Shown here: positions 7,969-16,709 of the stretch, one piece after another | How the letters are laid out: every line of letters begins with the position of its first letter | Numbering within the stretch: the stretch's first letter is position 1 | Source: Chitinophaga vietnamensis | GTDB taxonomy: Bacteria; Bacteroidota; Bacteroidia; Chitinophagales; Chitinophagaceae | Direction: 5' to 3' | Length of the DNA stretch: 64,000 bases | Assembly (NCBI RefSeq): GCF_902167635.1 | Contig: NZ_CABHMS010000001.1 | Span: forward strand, 620,001 to 684,000 | Program-made: the position numbers and the translations under genes | Notes under the pieces: model-generated | Database searches by the model: none | What the model was told of the DNA's origin: nothing | What the model saw: only the letters and a program-made list of their open reading frames with translations

Positions 7969-9405
7969 ATGCAAGTAAGAAAATTATTTCTGGTGGTCAG
8001 TTTTCTTATTGGCTGCGCACCTGCGCTCCTGGCGCAGAAAATGACGACCCAGCAATACATTGCTACCTATAAGCAGCTGGCCATGGATGAAATGCGCCGC
8101 TCCGGCGTGCCCGCCGCCATCACACTGGCACAGGGCGTGATCGAATCACAGTCAGGCAACGGCACCCTTTGCCTGCAATCCAACAACCACTTCGGCATCA
8201 AATGCAAAAACACCTGGACCGGCAAAACCATCAAATACGATGACGATGCCGCACAGGAATGTTTTCGTGTATACGAAACCGCTGCCGAATCCTATCGCGA
8301 TCACTCCGACTTCCTGCGCAACAATCCGCGTTACGCCTTCCTCTTCCAGTTCGACGGGCAGGATTACAAGTCCTGGGCCTATGGCCTCAAACAAGCCGGA
8401 TATGCTACCAATAAAACCTATCCGCAGCAACTCATCAAAGTGATCGAGGACTATAACCTGCAGGTATATACGGAGGTAGCCATGGGCAAAATAACGCCGG
8501 AGGCAGCCGAAAAGCTGGAAGACCTGCAACCGCCCGCATATGCAGGCAATAATCGCAAACCGGAAAGCCGGCCCGCTCATAATGGCAATCGCGGCAAAAT
8601 GGCGGCTGGCAACTATCCCAAAGGAGTGTTCGAGATCAACGGCCGCAAAGTGATCTACGCCCGCGCCGGTACTGCCCTGATACAGATCGCCGATCAACGC
8701 GATATCCGTCTCAGCAAACTGGTACGCTTCAATGATCTCCCCGATGACCGTCCCCTGCCAAGGGATATGTTCATCTTCCTCCAGAAGAAAAGTAAAAGAG
8801 GTAATACCGATTATCATACGGTAGCCCGCGGCGAGAGCATGGCTGACATCGCGCAGGCAGAAGGCATCCAGCTGAAGTGGCTGCGCCGCCGCAATAAAAT
8901 GCATGAGGGCGAAGAGCCCGCCGCCGGCCAGCGCCTCGCACTCGATGGCTACGCCTCCAACCCGCCCGCCCTGGCTAAAAATACCCGCATCCTGAAAGAA
9001 GAAGACCAGGAGCCGGAAGATTTTTCGCCCAGGAAAGTGGTGGAAAATGTGAAAGAAGAGATTGCAAAAGCCCAGAATAATGCACCAGCGCCCGAAAGCA
9101 AGCCGCAACAGCAAAGTGGCCTGCCCGCCGGCATGGCAGAAGACCTGAAAAAATTAGGTGAAACGGCCGCTAACAATAGCAGCGCTAAAGCAGTAACGCC
9201 GAAACCGGCCACCACAGCGCCTCCTGTGCCAGCCACCCCCGCGCCTGTACAGAAAAACAACACCCAGTACCACGAAGTGCAATCCAAGGAAACACTGTAC
9301 GGTATCGCAAAAATGTATAACAAAACCGTGGAACAATTACAGGAATGGAATAACTTGCAGGGCTATGATATCAAAATAGGCCAGCGCCTCTTGGTGAGTA
9401 AATAA
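7969..9405 (+). CDS. secreted N-acetylglucosaminidase with two LysM domains
   Basis: The product has 478 residues with a signal peptide (residues 1-23, ending LLAQ). A mannosyl-glycoprotein endo-beta-N-acetylglucosaminidase (FlgJ/Lyz2-like) domain follows at about 30-170. It includes GVIESQSGNGTLCLQSNNHF, with the expected catalytic Glu in IESQSG, then FGIKCKN and YRDHSDFL. LysM repeats lie near 283-325 (YHTVARGESMADIAQAEGI) and at the C-terminus (YHEVQSKETLYGIAKMYN), joined by a Pro/Ala-rich linker. The protein should cut the glycan strand of peptidoglycan and hold it through LysM. It probably acts in cell-wall turnover. Confidence 0.9.
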   Translation: MQVRKLFLVVSFLIGCAPALLAQKMTTQQYIATYKQLAMDEMRRSGVPAAITLAQGVIESQSGNGTLCLQSNNHFGIKCKNTWTGKTIKYDDDAAQECFRVYETAAESYRDHSDFLRNNPRYAFLFQFDGQDYKSWAYGLKQAGYATNKTYPQQLIKVIEDYNLQVYTEVAMGKITPEAAEKLEDLQPPAYAGNNRKPESRPAHNGNRGKMAAGNYPKGVFEINGRKVIYARAGTALIQIADQRDIRLSKLVRFNDLPDDRPLPRDMFIFLQKKSKRGNTDYHTVARGESMADIAQAEGIQLKWLRRRNKMHEGEEPAAGQRLALDGYASNPPALAKNTRILKEEDQEPEDFSPRKVVENVKEEIAKAQNNAPAPESKPQQQSGLPAGMAEDLKKLGETAANNSSAKAVTPKPATTAPPVPATPAPVQKNNTQYHEVQSKETLYGIAKMYNKTVEQLQEWNNLQGYDIKIGQRLLVSK

Positions 9406-9461
9406 GGCAAGCATGATCCTTTTATGCTTGTAATTGTTAAATAAGGAAATGTAGAAGTATT

Positions 9462-9998
9462 ATGTCGGTAATCCAGGTGCATGATAAAAAGTTTCAGCCC
9501 TATATCAGTGCAACAGAATTGCAGCTGCGCATTCAGGAGATGGCAGCACAGATCAATAATGACCTGAAAGGCGAAAGGCCGCTTTTCATCGCCATCCTCA
9601 ACGGCTCATTCATGTTTGCCGCAGATATGTTCAAGTATATCAACATCGATGCGGAAATATCTTTTATCAAACTGGCTTCTTATAAAGGCACCAAATCTAC
9701 CGGTAATGTAGTGCAGGCCATCGGCCTGGATGAAGACCTCTTCAACCGTACCGTTGTAATACTGGAAGATATCGTGGATACCGGCAAAACCCTCAGCCAG
9801 TTCCTGCCGCAACTGGAACACCAGCAACCTAAAAAACTGCTCGTGGCCTCCCTGCTCACCAAGCCCGAAGCCATGGTGCATCCCATCAAGATCGATTATC
9901 TCGGTTTCTCCGTGCCCAATAAATTCCTCCTCGGTTATGGCCTCGACTATGATGGCCTGGGCCGCAACCTGCCGGAAATATACCAGCTGGTAGAGTAG
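9462..9998 (+). CDS. hpt: hypoxanthine phosphoribosyltransferase
   Basis: This 178-residue type I phosphoribosyltransferase has the PRPP-binding motif VVILEDIVDTGKTL near residues 102-115 and an N-terminal GSFMFAADM loop. It joins hypoxanthine, and usually guanine, to PRPP, giving IMP or GMP in the purine salvage pathway. Length and motifs match bacterial Hpt. A purine permease (43477) and guaA (51895) also lie in this window but are not linked to it. A strong terminator follows the stop codon. Confidence 0.92.
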   Translation: MSVIQVHDKKFQPYISATELQLRIQEMAAQINNDLKGERPLFIAILNGSFMFAADMFKYINIDAEISFIKLASYKGTKSTGNVVQAIGLDEDLFNRTVVILEDIVDTGKTLSQFLPQLEHQQPKKLLVASLLTKPEAMVHPIKIDYLGFSVPNKFLLGYGLDYDGLGRNLPEIYQLVE

Positions 9999-10014
9999 GA
10001 GCTGCAAACGCTAC

Positions 10015-10063
10015 AAGATAAAGGCCTTCCCGCGCTGCAAGCGCAGGAAGGCCTTTATCTTTT
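10015..10063 (+). terminator. intrinsic terminator after hpt
   Basis: AGATAAAGGCCTTCC (10016-10030) pairs perfectly with GGAAGGCCTTTATCT (10046-10060), with one more A-T pair outside. The spacer holds a smaller GCGC stem, and a short T-run ends the element. Confidence 0.88.
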
Positions 10064-10074
10064 GAAAATTTTTC

Positions 10075-10082
10075 TTAATTTG
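10075..10082 (+). promoter_or_regulatory. near-consensus -7 box TTAATTTG, 4 nt before the start codon
   Basis: The box differs from TAnnTTTG only at its second base and ends four bases before the ATG at 10087. The spacing is the same as at 2069, 38678, 43412 and 43465, so a leaderless transcript is likely. Confidence 0.45.
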
Positions 10083-10086
10083 TTGT

Positions 10087-11832
10087 ATGCGAAAGTTCTT
10101 GCTGCTCTTACTTTTATACGCTGGTGGAGCAAAAGCGCAAGCAGGCTGGGTATCAGGCGCTATCGAGGACAGTGTGGCACACCGCCCCCTATCCGGTGTA
10201 TGCGTAAACGTTATGAACGATACAACCAAGGTATTCACCAATGCTTTCGGCCTTTTCAAAATTGCACTGCCCGGCCCTGTAGCACAGTTACATCTACAGA
10301 AGGAAGGCTATGCGGCTAAAATCGTCTCCGTAAAACAATCCGACCGCCTGCTGCTAACGCTTTCGCCTATACGTAAAAGCCTCGATGCCATCGACCTCGC
10401 CAAGGCCCGCGCCCGGCTGTCGCAGAACAGCAATCCCAACTACGGCAATATGAACATGGGCATCCGTACTTTCTACAACGAAACCTACGGCGCCCTCTAT
10501 GAAAACAAATTCCAGCGGGCGGCTGCGCATCCTCTGTCTACCTTCGCCGTGGATGTAGACCGTGCCGCCTATAGTAATATCCGCCGATTCCTGCGCCTGA
10601 AAGAGCCCGTGCCCTCCGATGCCGTGCGCATTGAAGAGATGGTGAACTATTTTCATTACGACTATCCCGTTCCTCCGAAAGATAATATCATGGCGCTTTA
10701 CAGCCATTATACCACCTGCCCCTGGGAACCCCTGCACCACCTCCTGGAGATCGTGCTCAAAGCACAATCTATTGATGTAGACAGTCTGCCCGCAAGCAAC
10801 CTCGTTTTCCTGATCGATGTATCCGGCTCTATGGGCACTTCCAATAAGCTGCCACTACTGCAAGCGGCGTTCCGCGTGCTGGTGGCCAATTTGCGGCCGC
10901 ACGACAAAGTAGCCATCGTTACTTATGCCGGCACGCCCAACCTGGTACTGCCTTCTACGCCCGGCGACCAGAAAGAGAAGATCCTCAATGCGATCGATAA
11001 CCTCAACGCCGGCGGCGCCACAGCGGGCGAAGCAGCCATCAAGATGGCTTACCAGATCGCCGTGCAGAGCTTCATCCCCGGCGGCAATAACCGTGTGATA
11101 CTGGCCACCGACGGGGATTTCAACGTAGGGCTCACCAGCGACTACGAAATGCAGGAGCTGATCATGGAAAAGAAAGAAAGCGGCGTATTGCTGACCTGTC
11201 TTGGCTTTGGGATGAAGAATTATAAAGATTCCAAATTGCAGGCATTATCTGGTATGGGCAATGGCAATTTTGCGTATATAGATGACCTGGAAGAAGCCAA
11301 CAAGATCTTCGCGCGGGAATTTGGCAGCACCTTGTTCACCATTGCCAGAGACGTGCAGGCACAGGTGCGCTTCAATCCCGCACTGGTGAAATCGTATAGG
11401 CTTATTGGTTATGAAAACAAGGTACTGGACCCGGATACCACATCGGCTGGCAAGCTGAGTGGCGGCATTATTGGCAGCGGACATTGTGCGGTGGCGCTTT
11501 ATGAGATACTGCCCCAGGAAAATGTGAATGGTAAAGATACTTTATTGGCCCATGTGCGGATCGCTTACCGTCTTCCGCAGGATACGACTGTTTTATACCT
11601 GCAGGATGATATTGCCTCTGCCTGGGAGCCTTTTGAAAAAGCGCCGGACGATTACCGCTTTGCGGCATCGGTGGCATTACTGGGCATGATACTGCGGCAA
11701 TCGGCTTACCGCGGCTGCGGTGATACCGATATGGTGATGCAGATCGCCAGAAAGGCCCTGGGAGCCGATAAAGGCGGCTACCGGCAAGAGTTTCTGAAGA
11801 TGGTGAAGATGGTCAAAAAAGCGAAATTATAA
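10087..11832 (+). CDS. secreted von Willebrand factor A protein of the YfbK type
   Basis: The product has 581 residues with a signal peptide (MRKFLLLLLLYAGGAKAQ). A carboxypeptidase-regulatory-like domain follows at about 20-95 (VSGAIEDSVAHRPLSGVCV, FGLFKIALPG). Next is the YfbK N-terminal region (TFAVDVDRAAYSNIRRFL) and a VWA domain with an intact MIDAS motif, FLIDVSGSMGTS, near residues 239-250. The DUF3520-like C-terminus includes HVRIAYRLPQ. VWA domains bind metal and protein partners; no enzyme function is known for this family. The stop codon lies one base from the stop of the convergent methyltransferase gene. Confidence 0.85.
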   Translation: MRKFLLLLLLYAGGAKAQAGWVSGAIEDSVAHRPLSGVCVNVMNDTTKVFTNAFGLFKIALPGPVAQLHLQKEGYAAKIVSVKQSDRLLLTLSPIRKSLDAIDLAKARARLSQNSNPNYGNMNMGIRTFYNETYGALYENKFQRAAAHPLSTFAVDVDRAAYSNIRRFLRLKEPVPSDAVRIEEMVNYFHYDYPVPPKDNIMALYSHYTTCPWEPLHHLLEIVLKAQSIDVDSLPASNLVFLIDVSGSMGTSNKLPLLQAAFRVLVANLRPHDKVAIVTYAGTPNLVLPSTPGDQKEKILNAIDNLNAGGATAGEAAIKMAYQIAVQSFIPGGNNRVILATDGDFNVGLTSDYEMQELIMEKKESGVLLTCLGFGMKNYKDSKLQALSGMGNGNFAYIDDLEEANKIFAREFGSTLFTIARDVQAQVRFNPALVKSYRLIGYENKVLDPDTTSAGKLSGGIIGSGHCAVALYEILPQENVNGKDTLLAHVRIAYRLPQDTTVLYLQDDIASAWEPFEKAPDDYRFAASVALLGMILRQSAYRGCGDTDMVMQIARKALGADKGGYRQEFLKMVKMVKKAKL

Positions 11833-11833
11833 A

Positions 11834-12775
11834 CTACTTGATCAGGCGGTAACACTTGCGGATCATCTTCTGCTGAAAATCGAAAGGCAAGGTTTGATTA
11901 GTGATATCCTTGATGGAGGACGCATTGATCTTTTCTGTTTCCAGCGCAAAACGGCGGTAGTTATTACTGAAATACACTACGCCATCTTTTTTGGTAGCCA
12001 GTAAAATTTTGTTGAGCATCTCTGCGTGATCGCGCTGTATATCCAGGAAATCCTTCATGCGCTTGCTATTGCTGAAGGTGGGCGGATCTACGATCACAAG
12101 ATCGTAGGTATTAAGTTTAAGGGTATCGAGATATTGTAATACGTCTGCATGCACAAATTCGTGCTTACGCATATCCTGGTTGTTGAGTCGTGCATTTTCT
12201 TCTGCCCAGGCCAGGTATGTTTTAGAAAGATCAACAGAGGTGACATGTGAAGCGCCGCCTGCGGCTGCATACACGGAAAAGGAGCCGGTATAGCAGAAGA
12301 GGTTCAGCACTTTTTTATCTTTCGCTTCTTCCCTTACCATGCTGCGTGTAACGCGGTGGTCGAGGAAAAGGCCGGTATCGAGATAGTCGGAGAGATTGAT
12401 TTTGAATTGCAGGCCGGCTTCGTGTACAGTCATGGCGCGGCTTTCGGCGCTGAGTTTTTCGTACTGGCTTTGCCTGTTCTCTTTGCGCTGGCGTTGTTTC
12501 ACCCAGATATTTCCCGGCGGGATGTTCAGCACTTTGCTGATGGTTTCCAGGCAGGTATCCAGCCATGCTTCATGGGCTTCTTCTTCCATGCCGTGTTTAC
12601 GGTGATATTCGGCCACGTAGGCATGGTCTTCATAAATTTCTATACTGAAAGGAAACTCGGGGATATCATCATCATACACCCGGTAACAGGTGATGTGTTG
12701 CCGTTTGGCGATCTTGGAAATGTGCCGGAATACTTTGGTGAGCCGGTTCTCGAACATCTGCAGTTTGCCGTCCAT
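11834..12775 (-). CDS. class I SAM-dependent methyltransferase resembling the RlmK half of RlmKL
   Basis: The product has 313 residues. The N-terminal MFENRLTKVFRHISK and HITCYRVYDDDIPEFPF match the region that begins the C-terminal (RlmK) half of E. coli RlmKL, which makes m7G2069 in 23S rRNA. Motif I is VLNLFCYTGSFSVYAAAGGA, and the NPPY-like motif is IVDPPTFSNSKRM. It is a stand-alone RlmK-like protein without the RlmL half. It lies downstream of grpE and dnaJ on the same strand, separated from dnaJ by an imperfect inverted repeat. An rRNA target is likely but not proven. Confidence 0.82.
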   Translation of the reverse strand: MDGKLQMFENRLTKVFRHISKIAKRQHITCYRVYDDDIPEFPFSIEIYEDHAYVAEYHRKHGMEEEAHEAWLDTCLETISKVLNIPPGNIWVKQRQRKENRQSQYEKLSAESRAMTVHEAGLQFKINLSDYLDTGLFLDHRVTRSMVREEAKDKKVLNLFCYTGSFSVYAAAGGASHVTSVDLSKTYLAWAEENARLNNQDMRKHEFVHADVLQYLDTLKLNTYDLVIVDPPTFSNSKRMKDFLDIQRDHAEMLNKILLATKKDGVVYFSNNYRRFALETEKINASSIKDITNQTLPFDFQQKMIRKCYRLIK

Positions 12776-12779
12776 GGAG

Positions 12780-12870
12780 GATTTATGAATGTGAGAATGG
12801 GAGCATGTGAGAATTTGTGGTGAGACTTGGTATCCCTATAAATTCTCACATTCTCCCATTCATAAATTCT
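12780..12870. repeat. imperfect inverted repeat between dnaJ and the RlmK-like gene
   Basis: The left arm, about 12780-12816, pairs with 12840-12870 with one mismatch and one extra 8-base word (GTGAGAAT) on the left. Both arms consist of variants of GTGAGAAT, GGGAGAAT and GGGAGCAT. The element sits where transcription leaves dnaJ. Confidence 0.7.
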
Positions 12871-12904
12871 CCCATCAAAATGATCAAATAAACAAATAAC
12901 CCAA

Positions 12905-14068
12905 TCAACTAAATATGTCTCTGACTTTTTCGAAGAATCCTTTTTCGGATTTTTCGGGATTTGGTTTGAAGTTTTCAGACGCCTGTAATTTGTCGAGCAT
13001 GTCTTTCTCTTCGGCAGAGATATGCTGAGGAGTCCATACGTTAACGTGGATCAGCTGATCCCCTTTTTCGTAGGAGTTGACAGACGGGAAGCCTTTGCCT
13101 TTGAGGCGGAATATCTTGCCGCTTTGTGTGCCTGCGGGTATTTTGATCTTTGCTTTACCATCGATGGTGGGTACTTCTACCTGTGTGCCGTAAACGGCGT
13201 CGGGAAAGGAGATGTAGAGATCGTACGCCACATTGAGGCCATCGCGTTGCAGTTCCGGGTGTGGTTCCTCTTCAATGAGGATGAGGAGGTCGCCGGGTGC
13301 GCCGCCTCTTTCGCCGGCGTTGCCTTTGCCGCTCATGCTGAGCTGCATGCCTTCCTGTACGCCTGCCGGGATGTCGATGCTCACGGTTTCTTCGCCATAC
13401 ATGCGGCCTTCTCCTTTACAGTGGCCACATTTGCTGGTGATGGTTTGTCCTTCGCCATGGCAGGTGGGGCAGGTGGTAACGGTCTGCATTTGTCCGAGGA
13501 AGGTTTGTGTTACTTTCCTTACCTGTCCGGATCCGCCGCAGGTGCCGCAGGTCTGGAATGCATTTTTATCTTTTGCGCCGAGGCCGCCGCAGTGCTGGCA
13601 GGGCACATATTTTTTTACTTTGATCTTTTTGTTGGCGCCTTTGGCGATTTCTTCGTAGGTAAGGCGGATCTTCACACGCAGGTTAGAGCCGCGGGTGCCG
13701 CGTCCACGGCGGTTTCCGCCGCCGCCTCTGCCACCGCCGCCGAAGAAGCTGCCGAAAAGGTCGTCACCGAAAATGTCACCGAAATTGGAGAAAATATCGT
13801 CCATATTCATGCCGCCGCCTCCAAATCCGCCACCACGGCCATTTACGCCGGCATGGCCGAAACGGTCGTACTGGGCCCGCTTATCGGGGTCGCTCAATAC
13901 CTCATAGGCTTCGGCGGCTTCCTTGAATTTCTCTTCCGCCTCTTTGTTATTGGGATTACGGTCAGGATGGTACTGCATGGCCACTTTGCGGTAAGCCTTC
14001 TTGATCTCATCCTGTGAAGCCGTTTTAGCAACAACCAGTATTTCGTAATAATCTCTCTTGGTAGACAT
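12905..14068 (-). CDS. dnaJ: molecular chaperone DnaJ
   Basis: The full-length product has 387 residues. The J domain includes [18 protein letters not shown] with the HPD triad near residue 33. Then come a Gly/Phe-rich stretch (about 75-125) and four zinc-binding repeats ([32 protein letters not shown]). The C-terminal substrate-binding domains end the protein. DnaJ stimulates the DnaK ATPase and delivers unfolded proteins. grpE lies 112 bp upstream on the same strand; dnaK is not in the window. A GC-rich palindrome lies between grpE and dnaJ. Confidence 0.97.
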   Translation of the reverse strand: MSTKRDYYEILVVAKTASQDEIKKAYRKVAMQYHPDRNPNNKEAEEKFKEAAEAYEVLSDPDKRAQYDRFGHAGVNGRGGGFGGGGMNMDDIFSNFGDIFGDDLFGSFFGGGGRGGGGNRRGRGTRGSNLRVKIRLTYEEIAKGANKKIKVKKYVPCQHCGGLGAKDKNAFQTCGTCGGSGQVRKVTQTFLGQMQTVTTCPTCHGEGQTITSKCGHCKGEGRMYGEETVSIDIPAGVQEGMQLSMSGKGNAGERGGAPGDLLILIEEEPHPELQRDGLNVAYDLYISFPDAVYGTQVEVPTIDGKAKIKIPAGTQSGKIFRLKGKGFPSVNSYEKGDQLIHVNVWTPQHISAEEKDMLDKLQASENFKPNPEKSEKGFFEKVRDIFS

Positions 14069-14077
14069 TATAAAAAA

Positions 14078-14100
14078 ACTTATTGCCCCGCATGCGGGGC
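14078..14100 (-). terminator. 16-bp palindrome with T-run between grpE and dnaJ
   Basis: Bases 14085-14100 form a perfect GCCCCGCATGCGGGGC palindrome. On the minus strand a run of seven Ts follows five bases after it. It could partly terminate grpE transcription and so set the grpE to dnaJ ratio. Confidence 0.45.
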
Positions 14101-14180
14101 TTTAATTCGGTAAAAAATATTGTTTTTCCGTCTTTGTCAGCATAGGCGAATGTTGCAAAGTATGCCACATCGTCATTTTT

Positions 14181-14768
14181 TTATTTGCCTACTACCACCT
14201 TGGCATGACGGATCAATTTGTCATTGAGGTAGTAGCCTTTTTGCAATACGTCCAGCACTTTACCTTCCAGATCCGGGGTAGGTGCAGGGATTTCAGTAAT
14301 AGCATCGTGCAGATCGGGGTTGAAATCCGTATGGAGGCTCTCCATCTCTTTCAGCCCTTTGGCTGTCAGGGCGTTTTTCAGTTTGCCAAACACCAGGCTG
14401 GTGCCATCTTTCACGGCGTCCAGATCAGTAGCAGTTTCCATCTGTTTGGCCGCCCGCTCGCTGTCGTCCAGCACATCCAGCAAAGATAAGATTACTTCCT
14501 TGCTGGCTGTTTGCATCAGCTCAATCTTCTCTTTGGCCGTACGCCTGCGGAAATTGTCGAACTCCGCCTGCAAGCGCAGATATTTATCACGCAATTCATT
14601 CAGCTCCTGTTCCTTCTTTTCCAGTTCTCCAGATTCTTCCAGTTCATCATTCATATGCGAAGTACCGCTCACGTTCTCATCAGTATTGATATCCGGCATG
14701 CTTTGCTCGTTTTCACTGCCCTGCTTAGCTTTTCCGTTGTTATGCATGTCTTTTTGGTTTTCTGTCAT
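14181..14768 (-). CDS. grpE: nucleotide exchange factor GrpE
   Basis: The product has 195 residues. An acidic, disordered N-terminus (about 1-45) is followed by a long coiled coil (about 48-105) with LQAEFDNFRRRTAKEK. The beta-domain ends with VLQKGYYLNDKLIRHAKVVV, the family signature. GrpE is the ADP/ATP exchange factor of DnaK. It lies directly upstream of dnaJ and has its own -7 box at 14788-14795. The divergent rlmI promoter is 70 bp away. Confidence 0.96.
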   Translation of the reverse strand: MTENQKDMHNNGKAKQGSENEQSMPDINTDENVSGTSHMNDELEESGELEKKEQELNELRDKYLRLQAEFDNFRRRTAKEKIELMQTASKEVILSLLDVLDDSERAAKQMETATDLDAVKDGTSLVFGKLKNALTAKGLKEMESLHTDFNPDLHDAITEIPAPTPDLEGKVLDVLQKGYYLNDKLIRHAKVVVGK

Positions 14769-14787
14769 AGTTGTAATGATTAATCTG

Positions 14788-14795
14788 CAAAGATA
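14788..14795 (-). promoter_or_regulatory. -7 box TATCTTTG for grpE
   Basis: On the minus strand this is a perfect TAnnTTTG, 19 bases before the grpE ATG. No separate heat-shock element such as CIRCE was noticed beside it. Confidence 0.65.
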
Positions 14796-14864
14796 CCCCA
14801 GTCAATTACTTTGCCAAGCGCCTGTTCGGTGACAATTAGGCAGGATATTTCATTGCTAATCCCG

Positions 14865-14872
14865 TACCTTTG
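14865..14872 (+). promoter_or_regulatory. -7 box TACCTTTG for rlmI
   Basis: A perfect TAnnTTTG lies 18 bases before the rlmI ATG, divergent from the grpE promoter. Confidence 0.65.
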
Positions 14873-14890
14873 CAAATCCAAATGCAATAA

Positions 14891-16063
14891 ATGACAAAGG
14901 TTTTTTTAAAGAAAAAAATACAGAACAGGGTACTACAGGGCCATCCATGGGTTTTTGGCAATGAAGTGGGTGAGATAGACGGCCCCGTGAACGCCGGAGA
15001 CATCGTGGACGTATTCACCCACCAGGGCTTCTTTGTGGGGAGGGGTTACATCAACCCTCAGTCGCAGATACTGGTACGCCTGCTCACCCGCGATAAGAAT
15101 GAAATGATCAACGACGAGTTTTTCTACCGCCGCCTGCTCAAATGCTGGGAATACCGCCAGAAGCTCGGCTACGTGGAAAACTGCCGCCTCGTATTCGGTG
15201 AAGCAGATGAAATGCCCGCCCTCATCATCGATAAATTCAATGACCACTTCGTGCTGCAAACACTGTCGCTCGGAATGGATAAATGGAAAGGCGCCATCGT
15301 AGATGCGCTCAACAAAATATTCTCTCCCAAAGGTATCTATGAACGCAACGATGTGCCCGTGCGGGAACTCGAAGGCCTGCCCCAGCAAAAAGGCTTTCTC
15401 AGCGCACCTTTCGATACCAATGTGATCATCAATGAAAACGGCCTGAAATTCCATGTAGACGTAGTGAATGGCCAGAAAACGGGCTACTTCCTCGATCAGC
15501 AGGACAACCGCCGTGCTATCCAGCATATCGTTAAAGGCGCAGACGTGCTGGAAGCATTCTGCTATACCGGTACTTTCTCCTGCCATGCCGGCCACTACGG
15601 TGCAAAGAGTGTATTGGGGCTCGATATTTCCGAACATGCCGTGAACACCGCCCGCCGTAATGCGGAGCTCAACAAACTACAGGATGTATGCCAGTTCCAG
15701 GCTGTAAATGCTTTCGACCAGCTGAAACAATGGACCCGCGAAGAAAAGAAATTCGATGTGGTGATCCTCGATCCGCCTGCATTTACCAAAAGCCGTGAAA
15801 ATATCCAGAAGGCCATCACCGGTTATAAAGAGATCAACCTGCGTGGTATGAAGCTGCTAAAGCCCGGCGGGTTCCTCGTTACAGCCTCCTGCACCAACCT
15901 GGTGCCGCCTTCCATGTTCCTCGAGATCATCGATATGGCCGCTAAAGACGCTAAAAAGAAACTGCGCCAGGTCACTTTCCAAACGCAGGCACAAGATCAC
16001 CCGATCATGTGGAATATCGAAAATACCACCTATCTGAAATTCTTGATAGTAGAAGTACAATAA
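14891..16063 (+). CDS. rlmI: 23S rRNA (cytosine-C5) methyltransferase, RlmI family
   Basis: The product has 390 residues. An N-terminal PUA domain (about 1-80, LQGHPWVFGNEVGEI) precedes a class I methyltransferase with motif I LEAFCYTGTFSCHAG. Motif IV is VILDPPAFTKSREN, and the catalytic cysteine is expected in LVTASCTNLVPPS. RlmI makes m5C1962 in 23S rRNA in E. coli. The last codons and the stop lie inside a 126-bp palindrome shared with the convergent gene. Confidence 0.88.
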   Translation: MTKVFLKKKIQNRVLQGHPWVFGNEVGEIDGPVNAGDIVDVFTHQGFFVGRGYINPQSQILVRLLTRDKNEMINDEFFYRRLLKCWEYRQKLGYVENCRLVFGEADEMPALIIDKFNDHFVLQTLSLGMDKWKGAIVDALNKIFSPKGIYERNDVPVRELEGLPQQKGFLSAPFDTNVIINENGLKFHVDVVNGQKTGYFLDQQDNRRAIQHIVKGADVLEAFCYTGTFSCHAGHYGAKSVLGLDISEHAVNTARRNAELNKLQDVCQFQAVNAFDQLKQWTREEKKFDVVILDPPAFTKSRENIQKAITGYKEINLRGMKLLKPGGFLVTASCTNLVPPSMFLEIIDMAAKDAKKKLRQVTFQTQAQDHPIMWNIENTTYLKFLIVEVQ

Positions 16064-16182
16064 ATAATTATTTGGTTATTTGATTATTTGGATATTTAGA
16101 TATTTAGGTTCAAGGAAGATCTTCTTTGAACCTAAATATCTAAATATCCAAATAATCAAATAACCAAATAATTATTTATTGT
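16057..16182. repeat. 126-bp near-perfect palindrome between convergent genes
   Basis: Pairing each base with its mirror around 16119/16120 gives 62 Watson-Crick pairs out of 63. The one exception, 16114 with 16125, is a G-T wobble. The arms are AT-rich and built from TTATTTGG and ATATTTAG-like words. The stop codons of rlmI (16061-16063) and of the minus-strand lipoprotein gene (16172-16174) both lie inside the arms. The transcript of either strand would fold into a 63-bp hairpin, so it can work as a bidirectional terminator or 3' protector. Confidence 0.95.
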
Positions 16183-16705
16183 TTAACTGTTCCCTGAGCC
16201 GCTGCTCTTTCTCCGGGCTCCAATATTTACAATCCAGGTTGATAAATACAGAAGAATAAGGCACTGTGGTATTGGTTTTCAACACCAGCACCTTGAACAG
16301 TGATGCTGTCTTATCCATTTTTGCAAACACGGAATCGTGCAGGAGCGATTGCACGCTGTGGCCTTTCAGTACGGCTTGCAGCGAATCGCGGTAGGGGCCT
16401 GCATCCGGTACAAAGGAAAGTTCTTTATCTGTATAGAGAACAGGACTTACATGCGTGCCTGCATTGAGCTGCGCTATCACGTATTGCGTTACTGCCGGTA
16501 CAGTGGAATTGGTATTGAGATAGATGATGCCGGCGGACGATTGCAGCGGGAAAGCCTTATCAGCCACAATGATCCAGTTGCGGTGACCCAGCAGCGGAAG
16601 CAGGCTGTCTACCTGCGATTGCCAGCTCTCGGCGGCCTTTTGCGGCGCTTGCTGACAGGCAAACAGCATGATAACGGTAACGGCTATATGAAAATATCGG
16701 CGCAT
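16172..16705 (-). CDS. lipoprotein resembling RbsD/FucU sugar mutarotases
   Basis: The product has 177 residues. A lipoprotein signal ends at MLFAC with Cys17. The mature part starts with LLPLLGHRNWIIVADKAFP, which resembles RbsD/FucU cores (LGH, then VVxDAxxP); His41 matches the catalytic His20 of RbsD. Near the end, VPYSSVFINL resembles the PYANIIL segment of RbsD, with Ser152 in place of the Asn. If correct, this is an exported pyranose/furanose or anomer isomerase. The gene starts 4 bp after the stop of the GH116 glycosidase and would act with it. The similarity was judged by eye, so the family call is moderate. Confidence 0.55.
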   Translation of the reverse strand: MRRYFHIAVTVIMLFACQQAPQKAAESWQSQVDSLLPLLGHRNWIIVADKAFPLQSSAGIIYLNTNSTVPAVTQYVIAQLNAGTHVSPVLYTDKELSFVPDAGPYRDSLQAVLKGHSVQSLLHDSVFAKMDKTASLFKVLVLKTNTTVPYSSVFINLDCKYWSPEKEQRLREQLNNK

Positions 16706-16709
16706 GGTA

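Noticed and set aside
9408-9430. small CAAGCAT/ATGCTTG hairpin after the glucosaminidase gene
   Set aside because: Only 7 bp of stem and no T-run, so I did not call it a terminator.
13022-14017. 331-codon open frame on the plus strand opposite dnaJ
   Set aside because: The Ala/Gly-rich translation comes from the DnaJ zinc-finger and Gly/Phe codons read in reverse. dnaJ is certain.
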